A stretch of DNA of 8,102 nt, taken from contig JAHFAC010000072.1 in the NCBI GenBank assembly GCA_023250755.1, positions 1 to 8,102 on the forward strand. The letters are read 5' to 3'. The position numbers and the translations under genes are program-made. The notes under the pieces were generated by a model. That model saw nothing but the letters and a program-made list of their open reading frames with translations. It was not told where the DNA came from and made no database searches. This document shows positions 1 to 6,621 of the stretch, piece by piece; the first letter of the stretch is position 1, and every line of letters begins with the position of its first letter. The stretch comes from Bacteriovoracaceae bacterium. GTDB lineage: Bacteria > Bdellovibrionota > UBA1018.

Positions 1-1
1 T

Positions 2-1168
2 GAGATCATTCTGGCTGTTGTGGTGGCGCTCTCCCTTCTTTTGCTTTGGCTTGGAGAGCGGGCGCTCAGGCCATTGGCCAATTTGACTGGACTCGCTCGT
101 GACATTACTCGGCGCGGGCTTAAAAAAGAAGACAAAGTCCTTTTGACCCAGCTCCCTCTCAGCCGCAACGACGAAGTCAGTCAGTTGGCGCGGGAATTTC
201 ATCACATGGCGACGGCATTGCTTGAGCGCGAAAAGGTCGTCGAATCGCAGAGAGATCGACTTGAGGAGCAGAATCGGCTTCTTCGGGAGATGGTCGCTGA
301 GGAAAAAAAGCTTCAGACACGCCTGAGGCAAGCAGAAAATTTAGCCGCAATTGGCAGGATGTCTGCGCAAGTCGCTCATGAAGTGCGGAATCCACTCCAT
401 TCCATCGGCCTTGAGGCAGAGATGGCTATGGAGATGGCGTCTCGCCTGGGGCAAATCCCGATCAAGAATTCACTTCAATCCATTTTGGCAGGAGTGGACC
501 GATTGGAGAAAATCACTGACAATTATCTCAAGCTTTCGCGTCTTTCGGCAGGAAGCAAGGGCCGCGTGGATTTAGAAGAAATTGTTGAAGCGGTCCTTGC
601 GACTTATGCCTCTGCCTGTGAGGCTCAAGGAGTTCGGGTTAATTGGGAGTATGCGGCGGATGCTCCTATGATTTGGGGGGATCGCGACCTTTTGGAGCAA
701 GCGATCGGAAATTTATTTCGCAATTCGCTTCAAGCAATTGAGGGAAGGGAGTCACCCCAGATTTTAATGAGTATGGGCAAGATTGGTGATAAAGCTGGCG
801 ATAAAGCTGCAAATAAAACTACAAGTCAAACTACAAATAAAACTACAAATAAAACTAATGACCAGTTCGCATGCCAGTTCGCATGGTTGAAGGTCGCAGA
901 CAATGGACCTGGTATTTCTCAAGATTTCAAAGATAAGCTTTTTACTCCATTTGAGACGACTCGAGCGCAAGGCACGGGGCTCGGCCTTTCTTTTGTCAAG
1001 CGGGTCGTAGAAGAGCACTTTGGGACAGTAGAGTGCTTGTTCAATGAGGGATTGAGTAGGGATACAGCGGTACCCAGGGGGGCTTGTTTTGAAATTCAAC
1101 TCCCTCTCTTTCAAGGAAATTCTGAAGCCCTAAAAAAAATTCCACATGAGGCAAGTCAAAATGTCTAA
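2..1168 (+). CDS. Sensor histidine kinase, NtrB/AtoS/ZraS type, 5' end outside window
   Basis: Membrane histidine kinase that would autophosphorylate and pass phosphate to the response regulator encoded just downstream. The frame is open from base 2, so the true start lies to the left; the GTG at 20 falls inside a hydrophobic helix (bases 2-52) and is not a credible start. Visible order: last transmembrane helix; HAMP linker (from about base 60, RALRPLANL); coiled coil (about 215-340); HisKA helix with AHEVRNP, phospho-acceptor His codon at 377-379; then the HATPase domain with N box (LFRNSLQAIE, about 712-741), G1 (VADNGPGI, about 893-916) and G2 (GTGLGLSFV, 971-997). The sensory part is not in the window, so the signal is unknown. 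Oddity: about 30 extra residues rich in Lys, Thr, Asn and Asp, built of 12-bp DNA repeats, lie between the N and G1 boxes. All catalytic motifs remain intact. Class assignment is confident; the partner is inferred from gene overlap. Confidence 0.93.
   Translation, partial: EIILAVVVALSLLLLWLGERALRPLANLTGLARDITRRGLKKEDKVLLTQLPLSRNDEVSQLAREFHHMATALLEREKVVESQRDRLEEQNRLLREMVAEEKKLQTRLRQAENLAAIGRMSAQVAHEVRNPLHSIGLEAEMAMEMASRLGQIPIKNSLQSILAGVDRLEKITDNYLKLSRLSAGSKGRVDLEEIVEAVLATYASACEAQGVRVNWEYAADAPMIWGDRDLLEQAIGNLFRNSLQAIEGRESPQILMSMGKIGDKAGDKAANKTTSQTTNKTTNKTNDQFACQFAWLKVADNGPGISQDFKDKLFTPFETTRAQGTGLGLSFVKRVVEEHFGTVECLFNEGLSRDTAVPRGACFEIQLPLFQGNSEALKKIPHEASQNV
785..856 (+). repeat. Six degenerate 12-bp tandem units inside the kinase gene
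   Basis: Six consecutive 12-bp units start at 785, 797, 809, 821, 833 and 845. The first two are GGTGATAAAGCT and GGCGATAAAGCT; the last two are identical, ACAAATAAAACT; the two between are intermediate (GCAAATAAAACT, ACAAGTCAAACT). Because 12 is a multiple of three, the array stays in frame and encodes four-residue repeats such as GDKA and TNKT. It sits in the loop between the N box and G1 box of the ATP-binding domain. The array is read directly; its origin by slippage or unequal exchange is inferred. Confidence 0.9.
862..885 (+). repeat. Perfect 12-bp tandem duplication inside the kinase gene
   Basis: CCAGTTCGCATG occurs twice back to back (862-873 and 874-885) with no mismatch, encoding the near-repeat QFAC-QFAW just before the G1 strand. 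It lies 5 bases after the array at 785-856 and differs from it in sequence, so this is a separate event with the same unit length. The absence of differences suggests a recent duplication. Confidence 0.9.
1148..1151 (+). promoter_or_regulatory. Ribosome binding site deciding the regulator start
   Basis: GAGG lies 9 bases before the ATG at 1161. The in-frame ATG at 1146 has no purine-rich site upstream and would add MRQVK ahead of the receiver domain. The 1161 start gives MSKRILLVDDD, the usual beginning for this family, and overlaps the kinase stop by 8 bases, consistent with translational coupling. Confidence 0.7.
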
Positions 1169-2534
1169 ACGAATTCTTTTGGTGGACGATGATCCCCAGT
1201 CGCTTGAGTCGACTCAAAAGATCCTGGCGTTAGCTGGTTACGAAGTCACTCAAGCCACGGATGGGCAAATGGCTTTGGAGCAAGCTCGGCGCCTTTCTTT
1301 TGATGTGGTCGTAAGCGATGTTCGGATGCCCAAGCTCGGGGGGCTTGAGTTCCTGCGCGCGCTCTCGTTTTGTGGTGAATCAATACCGGTGATCCTCATG
1401 ACGGCATTTGGTCGAGTGGAGGATGCCGTTTGGGCGATGAAGTTGGGTGCCGTGGACTTTTTGAACAAGCCCTTTAAGCGCCAGACTTTGCTCTTGGCTG
1501 TGGAGTCAGCGCTCAAGCGATCGCGGGTGAAAACTTCAGGCGAGCAGCTTGAGAGGCCCGAGCTTTTGATTGGTGAATCTCAGGTGATGCAAAGCTTGCG
1601 AATGCAAATCGCTCAGGTCGCACCGAGCGCGGCAACGGTACTTTTGGTAGGTGAAAGTGGAACCGGCAAGGAGCGTGTTGCCCAGTGCCTTCACCAACAA
1701 AGCCCGCATTCACGCGGAAGATTTATTGCTCTTAATTGCGCGGCCGTTCCCGAACAGCTCATCGAGTCCGAGCTTTTTGGCTTTGAAAAAGGGGCATTTA
1801 CAGGAGCTTCTTCCCAAAAAGAGGGGCTTTTCGAAGCCGCTGACGGCGGTACGCTGCTTTTAGATGAAATCGGAGATATGCCTTTTGCTCTGCAAGCCAA
1901 GCTGCTTCGAGTGCTTCAAGAGCAGGAGGTCCGCCGTCTCGGGGCAACAGGTTCCAAGAAGGTTGATGTGCGCGTTATCGCAGCGACCCACCAAGACCTG
2001 CATGAAAACGTCCGAATTGGAAAATTTCGTCAGGATCTTTTTTTTAGGCTTGAAGTGATTACCCTTCAAGTCCCGCCGCTCAGGACCCGGCTTGAAGATT
2101 TGCCCATCCTGATCGACCATTTTCTTCAGAACGCGATTTTGCGGCACGGAAAGAGCATTGCTGGGATTGAGCCGGACGCCCTTCAGGTATTGCAGGCGCA
2201 CTCCTGGCCAGGCAATGTTCGCGAGCTTTCAAATGTCATTGAGCGTGCTGTGGTATTTGGCTCGGGTGGGGCTATTCGTATTTCTGATTTACCGCCCCAT
2301 CTCGTTGCGCTGGCCAAACCCAATGGACCAGGGGATAGACCAGATAAAAAAGAAACTCTCTCCGAAGCGGGATCAACCATCTCTGTGCGCGTTGGAACCT
2401 CTCTCAAGGATGTCGAGGACCTGATGATCCGAAAAACCCTCGAGGCGACCTCAGGTGACAAGAACATGACCGCCAAACTTTTAGGGATCAATTCTAGGAC
2501 GATTTACAGAAAGCTGGATAAGAGATCGGAGTAA
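1161..2534 (+). CDS. NtrC-family sigma-54-dependent response regulator
   Basis: Cytoplasmic transcription activator of 457 residues, the normal size for the family. Receiver domain (about 1-120): acidic cluster D9-D11, phospho-acceptor D53 in SDVRMP, T81 and K103 in NKPFK, all present. AAA+ domain: Walker A GESGTGKE at 164-171, GAFTGA at 211-216 (the loop that contacts sigma-54), Walker B TLLLDEIGD at about 231-239, RVIAATH and SWPGNVREL further on. The C-terminal Fis-type helix-turn-helix (about 417-457) ends in AKLLGINSRTIYRKLDK. It should therefore form a ring on upstream sites and open sigma-54 promoters when phosphorylated, presumably by the kinase encoded immediately before it, with which it overlaps by 8 bases. 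A sigma-54-like promoter lies elsewhere in the window (6708-6725). The pathway cannot be named: AtoC, ZraR and HydG types share this layout. Confidence 0.96.
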   Translation: MSKRILLVDDDPQSLESTQKILALAGYEVTQATDGQMALEQARRLSFDVVVSDVRMPKLGGLEFLRALSFCGESIPVILMTAFGRVEDAVWAMKLGAVDFLNKPFKRQTLLLAVESALKRSRVKTSGEQLERPELLIGESQVMQSLRMQIAQVAPSAATVLLVGESGTGKERVAQCLHQQSPHSRGRFIALNCAAVPEQLIESELFGFEKGAFTGASSQKEGLFEAADGGTLLLDEIGDMPFALQAKLLRVLQEQEVRRLGATGSKKVDVRVIAATHQDLHENVRIGKFRQDLFFRLEVITLQVPPLRTRLEDLPILIDHFLQNAILRHGKSIAGIEPDALQVLQAHSWPGNVRELSNVIERAVVFGSGGAIRISDLPPHLVALAKPNGPGDRPDKKETLSEAGSTISVRVGTSLKDVEDLMIRKTLEATSGDKNMTAKLLGINSRTIYRKLDKRSE

Positions 2535-2571
2535 TAAAATCTTGACTAGGGGTTCCACGTCTGGCCATCCA

Positions 2572-2976
2572 CTATTCCGATGACGATACTATTTTTTGGT
2601 CAAATGACAGGAGTTCAATATTTGGATCTTTTGATTTGAGCCAGAAGTAAGATACCAAATGAATGGCGTCCAGTGAACGCAGATTTGATTCTGGAGCAAT
2701 TACTCCAGCGGCATTGCATATTTCTTTGGTTATTTCTAAAAAATCAAACTTGGACCAGAAACTTTTAAGGACGGTCTCAAATTCAAATTTAATTTTGTCT
2801 TTCACTTTGGGATTGGCTAATGCGGCCCTTAAAATGGCTCTTTCTGCCTCAATGCGGATTAACCGAGAGGCAATAATCCGATCCGCGCTCTGAAGTTTTT
2901 TTAAGGTGGATTCATACCCTGTTTCACGAAAAAGAACGTTTAAAAGAGCCGAAGTCTCGACAAAGAGAGCTTTCAA
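2572..2976 (-). CDS. vapC: VapC-like PIN-domain toxin
   Basis: PIN-domain protein of 134 residues, usual VapC length; the family are Mg-dependent endoribonucleases that cut tRNA or rRNA and are held inactive by a partner antitoxin. Acidic residues in order: E7 in VETSALL, E43 (or E45) in RIEAERAI, D103 in LRSLDAIHL, D126 in LLSFDQK. The first position is normally Asp; Glu is conservative and also found in some PIN proteins, so activity is plausible but unproven. The start is TTG at 2976, overlapping the antitoxin stop as TTGA, with AGGA about 10 bases upstream; this implies coupled translation and weaker toxin output. The gene converges on the regulator gene, 37 bases away. G+C is about one third over 2701-2820 by hand count, below the neighbours, which fits transfer of the module. 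Confidence 0.85.
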   Translation of the reverse strand: MKALFVETSALLNVLFRETGYESTLKKLQSADRIIASRLIRIEAERAILRAALANPKVKDKIKFEFETVLKSFWSKFDFLEITKEICNAAGVIAPESNLRSLDAIHLVSYFWLKSKDPNIELLSFDQKIVSSSE

Positions 2977-3275
2977 CGGGAGTCTTTCCTAAGTGAGTCT
3001 AGGATTTCTTGAGAGCTGAGTGGCAGTGAAAACGAGAGAGGGTTTAATTTTGGCCAAGCCCCTGAAAGATCGCTTCTCAGTGTAACAGCCCCTTTTTCAG
3101 CGGCTAAAACGAGCTCTTCTTCGAGGTTTGACTGGCTGAGGTTTTGATAATGTGCCGGCCTGAGTTCGGCAATGACTTGATCCCTCTCAGTGATTAAAAC
3201 CGTCTGCCCTGTTTTGACAATCCTAAGGTACTCGCTTAGCTTGTTTTTTAGTAATTTAACGCCCACAGCTTTCAT
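2973..3275 (-). CDS. Phd/YefM-type (prevent-host-death) antitoxin
   Basis: Protein of 100 residues. The first ~40 residues (KAVGVKLLKNKLSEYLRIV, then GQTVLITERDQVIAEL) match the Phd/YefM DNA-binding fold: short strand, helix with N-x-L-S-E-Y-L, then a hairpin. The remaining part is less ordered, with an acidic helix (NLEEELVLAAEKG) and a tail likely to wrap the toxin. It should neutralise the PIN protein encoded next and, with it, repress its own promoter; a perfect inverted repeat sits 8 bases upstream of the ATG. Toxin and antitoxin genes share a 4-base overlap. No ribosome binding site precedes the ATG, consistent with the promoter spacing that predicts a leaderless message. Family assignment is from sequence pattern; partner and self-repression are inferred from layout. 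Confidence 0.85.
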   Translation of the reverse strand: MKAVGVKLLKNKLSEYLRIVKTGQTVLITERDQVIAELRPAHYQNLSQSNLEEELVLAAEKGAVTLRSDLSGAWPKLNPLSFSLPLSSQEILDSLRKDSR

Positions 3276-3281
3276 TTTTAT

Positions 3282-3310
3282 AGAGTAGCTATTGGTAGCT
3301 ACTTTGTCAA
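3282..3310 (-). promoter_or_regulatory. Sigma-70-type promoter of the toxin-antitoxin operon
   Basis: On the minus strand TTGACA (3310-3305) is a perfect -35 element, followed after 17 bases by TACTCT (3287-3282), a moderate -10. Transcription would begin near 3275, the A of the antitoxin ATG, so the message would have little or no leader. Just upstream, 3311-3335 is almost entirely A and T and contains the inverted repeat TTATTTT/AAAATAA (3318-3335), at the place of an UP element. The 106-base gap 3276-3381 holds nothing else recognisable; no clear terminator for the gene ending at 3382 was found. Confidence 0.55.
3284..3303. promoter_or_regulatory. Perfect inverted repeat, probable antitoxin operator
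   Basis: AGTAGCTA, spacer TTGG, TAGCTACT: 8-bp arms with no mismatch, lying between the -35 and -10 elements proposed for the antitoxin gene. A bound dimer here would block RNA polymerase, the standard self-repression of type II toxin-antitoxin operons. The repeat is seen directly; its role is inferred. Confidence 0.65.
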
Positions 3311-3381
3311 TAAAGCATTATTTTATTAAAAATAACGCCATGACAGCAGACCATAAGAATTAAACGGGTTTGGTAGATTAA

Positions 3382-5127
3382 TTACAATACCTCTTGCTTT
3401 GTTGGTCCCAGCCTCGCGGGGGCACACAGGCGAAGTAAGGTGAGGTACGCTTCTCGATAGGGTTCACGAGCGCCCTTGGGGCAGGTGAGGCAGAGTTGGC
3501 GAATGTCTTTGGGTAAAATAATCTCAGCGATCAGTGCTTGATGGAGTTTTTTCCCTAAAATTTGCCCTAAAAAACGGGCCGAAAGCATGGCCGCGGGAGC
3601 CAGTCGATCCGAATCAATAAAGCGTCCCAGAAGTGGGGCTCGAAAAGGCCTGCCCCGGAGAAGATCGCGCTCAGCCCCAAGCATTTTTAGCGAAAGCTTG
3701 CGAGCGACTGATTCAATTCGATCGAGGCGACGCTTGGAATTTCTTAAATGCTTAAGACGCCGGATATGGTCTTCGTAGAGATCACATTTTCTGCGAGGAT
3801 TCAGGAGAAGGCTTCCTAAGAAGCCAAAGCTGGACTCGATGATGAGTCGAAAATAGGTGTCGATTTTGGATTCAAAGATTTCTTGAATATGCGCGCGAGC
3901 CCTAAAGAGATGAATGGCCGCGAGTTCGGCTGCGCGGTTTTGGGATGGACTCCCTAAGTAAGCGATGTTGACACGAGGAATGTAAATTCGCTGATTGGAG
4001 GCCACATGATATCGGATCATGCGAATTTCTCGATTTGAGAAGAGGCCCTCTTTTTCAAGAGAGTCTACGAAGTCTGCGTCTTGAATGGTCTTGAGTGTGA
4101 GCGACTCAAACGCAGCGGGAGCGATATTTAAAAATTCGGCGATTGCTTGTCCGTAGGTTCTCATCAAAAACAGATAATCGATGGGATCCTGAAATGAAGT
4201 GCTCAAGTCGTCGGTGAGCAGCGCATCATGCTCATGAATCGTTTCTGAAGCGCTTCCCTCCGCCCAAGTGACCAAGGATTGGAGCTTGGTCCAGGGGGTG
4301 CTGGAAAGAACGCAGAACCTGTTTTTTCGCAAGCGAAGCACGTTTGCCTGATGTTCTTTGTTCTTCCTGGCCAGGTACCAGTAAATTCGATCCACATTTT
4401 GATGAATGCAGAGCGACTTGAGCGGGCGCCCCAGGTAATCTTTAGAGATGAGAGCCAGTTGTCTCGGGAGATGCCGGCTTGCAAGATGCAGCTCTCCGTA
4501 AAGGACGATCATACGAGGTTTCGCTTTTGACCGAGGAGTTCTTGAAAAAAGATCCGTAATGATCCCAGCCGCCCACTGATCACGTTTCTGAAGCTCGGTG
4601 TCATGTTTGGCGCGGCGAAGGGAAGCACTTGATAAAAATAATTCTTTCGGACGATTTAGTGCAATGAGTGGGATTTGATTCTCTCTGGCCCATTCAAAGA
4701 GAGGCGCATAGTTTTTCCAAGGAAATCCCCACTCGTCATCATAATGGATGGTCTCATGAAAGGTTTCAAGATCGATTCGCCCTGATTGAAAGTCATCCAA
4801 AGCGGATTGATAGTGGCTCGGTATGAGCTCCAATCCAAGCCACCAAGTCTCTCCTGGGCGGACCGCTTCTCGAACAATTCTCAAAGCAGTGCGCTGTGCT
4901 TGTCTAAACGTATGGAAGTCAGCGATGAAGGTGATATCCGATTTTCGGGTCGCGTTGATGAGTTCTTCTTTCTTGGCGGGACGGAGTGAGGACATCGATT
5001 TCTGAAAGTCCCTGTCATAATTCCGCTCGTAAGCTTGAATGGCGGGAGGTTGCTCTCCCAGAAGACGGTCAGTCTCAACCTGCAGAGATTTATAAATTCG
5101 GTGCTGGAGGGCAAAGAGTTTTTTCAT
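3382..5127 (-). CDS. ChaN-like domain protein with long unrecognised C-terminal region
   Basis: Protein of 581 residues. Residues ~63-235 match the ChaN-like fold (haem-binding uptake, Tiki superfamily): strand and loop DITFIADFHTF (64-74), LGLE (97-100), GFPWKNYAPLFEWARENQIPLIALNRP (134-160, shown as the family's GFPW and A-L-N-R-P signature) and IVLYGELHLASRHLPRQL (207-224). H72 and H214 are the obvious metal or haem ligand candidates. E. coli ChaN is a ~30 kDa outer-membrane lipoprotein; here there is no signal peptide or lipobox, so a cytoplasmic location is likelier. The ~340 C-terminal residues are basic, Arg/Leu-rich and unrecognised. Start: ATG at 5127 is 7 bases after the previous stop; an upstream in-frame start at 5238 would overlap that gene by 104 bases and is less likely, although neither has a good ribosome site. 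Function is unknown beyond the domain; it forms an operon with the gene at 5135-5833. Confidence 0.75.
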   Translation of the reverse strand: MKKLFALQHRIYKSLQVETDRLLGEQPPAIQAYERNYDRDFQKSMSSLRPAKKEELINATRKSDITFIADFHTFRQAQRTALRIVREAVRPGETWWLGLELIPSHYQSALDDFQSGRIDLETFHETIHYDDEWGFPWKNYAPLFEWARENQIPLIALNRPKELFLSSASLRRAKHDTELQKRDQWAAGIITDLFSRTPRSKAKPRMIVLYGELHLASRHLPRQLALISKDYLGRPLKSLCIHQNVDRIYWYLARKNKEHQANVLRLRKNRFCVLSSTPWTKLQSLVTWAEGSASETIHEHDALLTDDLSTSFQDPIDYLFLMRTYGQAIAEFLNIAPAAFESLTLKTIQDADFVDSLEKEGLFSNREIRMIRYHVASNQRIYIPRVNIAYLGSPSQNRAAELAAIHLFRARAHIQEIFESKIDTYFRLIIESSFGFLGSLLLNPRRKCDLYEDHIRRLKHLRNSKRRLDRIESVARKLSLKMLGAERDLLRGRPFRAPLLGRFIDSDRLAPAAMLSARFLGQILGKKLHQALIAEIILPKDIRQLCLTCPKGAREPYREAYLTLLRLCAPARLGPTKQEVL

Positions 5128-5134
5128 GGAACTT

Positions 5135-5833
5135 TTAAGGGGGGAGAAACCAATTTTCACGGCAGTTTTTGCGGTCCACAGAAACCCGGGGATTGAAATA
5201 ATAGACGAACCCACGTACCCAATAACCCTGCAGCTCACACAAAAAGGGCGCGATTTCTTTTTTTAACCCCTCTTGTTCTTGCTGATCCGGGCAGTTGCGA
5301 ATCTGAAGTTCTACCTCTGTGGCGGTTGCCCTTCGGATGAGGAATCCCTCCATTTTCGGAAAGCCAGAGAGCGGACTGTCGTGAAACGAAGCTAAAATCG
5401 AACGGAGATCGCCTGGGTGGATTGAGTCGGATTCTGGATGAAGGATCTTCCATCTTCGATGAGCGCAATCGCGTCCCGCTCTCCAGGAGGCTTGTTCTAA
5501 AATCGTTTTGAGTTCGGATTGGGGCCTTTTTTGTGCTTTGGTTTTCCAAAGCACCCAGCTTTGGACGGTCCAAATGGCCTTTTCAAGTCGCCCCAGAAGG
5601 TCATTCGGATCGGTATCGTCAAGGAGTTTTTCAAGTGTTTGGAGGTTGAGATCCGCTTCGGATGCTAGATCGGGGTACGCGGGATGCGTACGTTCAATGA
5701 GGCGGGGAGGATTTCCATTTAATTTAAGTTCATTTAGCCATTCACGCGTGAGGGCATGCAGATCTAATAAATTTCGGTACCAAAGATAATGCTCCGTTGA
5801 GAGGCGTCTCAAGTGCCAGGGTTGTTCGCGCAT
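5135..5833 (-). CDS. Hypothetical protein, Cys- and Trp-containing, upstream of ChaN-like gene
   Basis: Protein of 232 residues, not recognised. It is soluble, with no signal peptide or membrane helix. The middle is helical and Trp-rich (AIWTVQSWVLWKTK), followed by EQASWRAGRDCAHRRW, then a C-terminal half with RNC, LCELQGYWVRGFVYYFNPR and a final NCRENWF. The pattern of a Trp/Arg helix, a late Cys-containing helix entering an N-P turn, and a terminal C-x3-W faintly recalls V4R or amino-thiazoline-carboxylate hydrolase-like proteins, but this is weak and should not be used as a name. ATG at 5833 was chosen over the TTG directly before it; TAGAG lies about 8 bases upstream. The stop at 5135 is 7 bases before the ChaN-like ATG, so the two are almost certainly co-transcribed and may act in one process. 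Confidence 0.75.
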   Translation of the reverse strand: MREQPWHLRRLSTEHYLWYRNLLDLHALTREWLNELKLNGNPPRLIERTHPAYPDLASEADLNLQTLEKLLDDTDPNDLLGRLEKAIWTVQSWVLWKTKAQKRPQSELKTILEQASWRAGRDCAHRRWKILHPESDSIHPGDLRSILASFHDSPLSGFPKMEGFLIRRATATEVELQIRNCPDQQEQEGLKKEIAPFLCELQGYWVRGFVYYFNPRVSVDRKNCRENWFLPP

Positions 5834-5876
5834 CAAAATAACTCTAGCCGATTTTTAGCAAATTGGGGAGGGGTCA

Positions 5877-5902
5877 GGGCTCCGGATCCGAGTTCGGAGC
5901 CC
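5877..5902. other. GC-rich hairpin between two minus-strand genes
   Basis: GGGCTCCG (5877-5884) and CGGAGCCC (5895-5902) form a perfect 8-bp stem with a 10-base loop. It lies between the lipoprotein stop (5929) and the next gene start (5833), in the 95-base gap, so it may end or slow transcription from the lipoprotein gene. Neither strand has a T-run after it, so it is not a standard intrinsic terminator; it could instead stabilise the 3' end of the message. Confidence 0.5.
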
Positions 5903-5928
5903 CGGTAGGATTTGGGGCGGGTCGGTAA

Positions 5929-6621
5929 CTAGCGCTTTCGCAATTCGCTCAATCTCACGTTGCTGCTCAAGTTGCCAAGGCAAACGCCTTGCGAAAGCCC
6001 ACAATCCTTGAAGTAAATCGAGGACTGTGTCGGATCAAACTGGGTTCCATTGGTTAAAGTCAGGAGCATTGAGACTCCAATGGGGGAACTGGATAATTCT
6101 TGAATGCTCATCGCAGGCGAGATGAGGCCGTAGGTTAAAAGGTTGTAACTTCCGAAATAAGGGGATTGCCCATTCACACCGAGGCTAAGGAAATTATTGA
6201 ATCGAACTGTCCCGATGGGACCACTCGGGGAGTCAAAGGCCACAAAGGCGTAAGTGTCGTTGGGCTGTCCTTGCACGTACGCCTGCATGAGTTGAAGCGT
6301 TGCAGCCTGTGTATTCGAAGCTCCGTCTGAAAGATCTTTGATCAGAACGCAGTCATAGATTCCAAGCAATGCGTTGAGGGTGGACGGAGCAAGGCCGTTT
6401 ACAGTGGGGTAGGGGAGTTGACCGGGGGCTGGGGCAGAAAAAACAAGGGGCTGTGAACTTATGTTGGTGCCAGGAGGGCCTGCTGCCGGAGCGGGGGCTG
6501 GGCCGCCGGACACGCCCGAGCTGAGGGGAGAGGTCTGAACCTTGCTTCCACAACTGGCCGTGAGTCCGGCCACCAGTGCCGTAGTCACAAAAATGGCTAT
6601 TTTTCCTCTCACTGCTTTCAT
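5929..6621 (-). CDS. Predicted lipoprotein of unknown function
   Basis: Protein of 230 residues. The N-terminus has basic residues (MKAVRGK), a hydrophobic stretch (IAIFVTTALVAGL) and a lipobox-like LTASC with C24 as lipid attachment site (Thr at -3 is not the usual residue, so somewhat weak). A Pro/Ala/Gly-rich spacer (about 39-60) follows, then a mature domain of about 150 residues rich in Ser, Gly, Leu and beta-forming stretches, with three more Cys (YDC, KDC, GVC) that could form a disulfide outside the cytoplasm. No family recognised. ATG at 6621 is the only possible start, because a stop lies in frame at 6657-6655; the upstream bases are purine-rich (AGAGTAGAG) without a strong ribosome site. 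A sigma-54-type promoter 87 bases upstream and a 12-bp duplication at the start codon mark it as separately regulated. Confidence 0.8.
   Translation of the reverse strand: MKAVRGKIAIFVTTALVAGLTASCGSKVQTSPLSSGVSGGPAPAPAAGPPGTNISSQPLVFSAPAPGQLPYPTVNGLAPSTLNALLGIYDCVLIKDLSDGASNTQAATLQLMQAYVQGQPNDTYAFVAFDSPSGPIGTVRFNNFLSLGVNGQSPYFGSYNLLTYGLISPAMSIQELSSSPIGVSMLLTLTNGTQFDPTQSSIYFKDCGLSQGVCLGNLSSNVRLSELRKR

Noticed and set aside
350..366. Sigma-54-like sequence (TTGGCA, GC at the right spacing) on the plus strand
   Set aside because: It is inside the kinase coding sequence at the HisKA region, far from a gene start and less complete than the one at 6708-6725.
785..885. CRISPR-like array
   Set aside because: Units are 12 bp, directly adjacent with no spacers, and in frame within a kinase gene.
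764..1114. Minus-strand frame of 116 residues rich in CSFICSFI-type repeats
   Set aside because: It is the antisense reading of the 12-bp array and the kinase ATP-binding domain; no start signal, and the plus-strand frame has intact kinase motifs.
1860..2491. Long minus-strand frames opposite the response regulator (1860-2201, 2183-2491)
   Set aside because: They lie wholly over the AAA+ and helix-turn-helix coding sequence and show no family features of their own.
2535..2571. Shared terminator between the converging regulator and toxin genes
   Set aside because: No stem of useful length with a T-run on either strand could be found in the 37 bases.
5127..5238. Longer start for the ChaN-like protein, adding 37 residues with a membrane-like stretch
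   Set aside because: It would overlap the upstream gene by 104 bases; the stretch VIGYVGSSIISIPGFLW is a shifted reading of that gene's conserved-looking Cys/Trp end.
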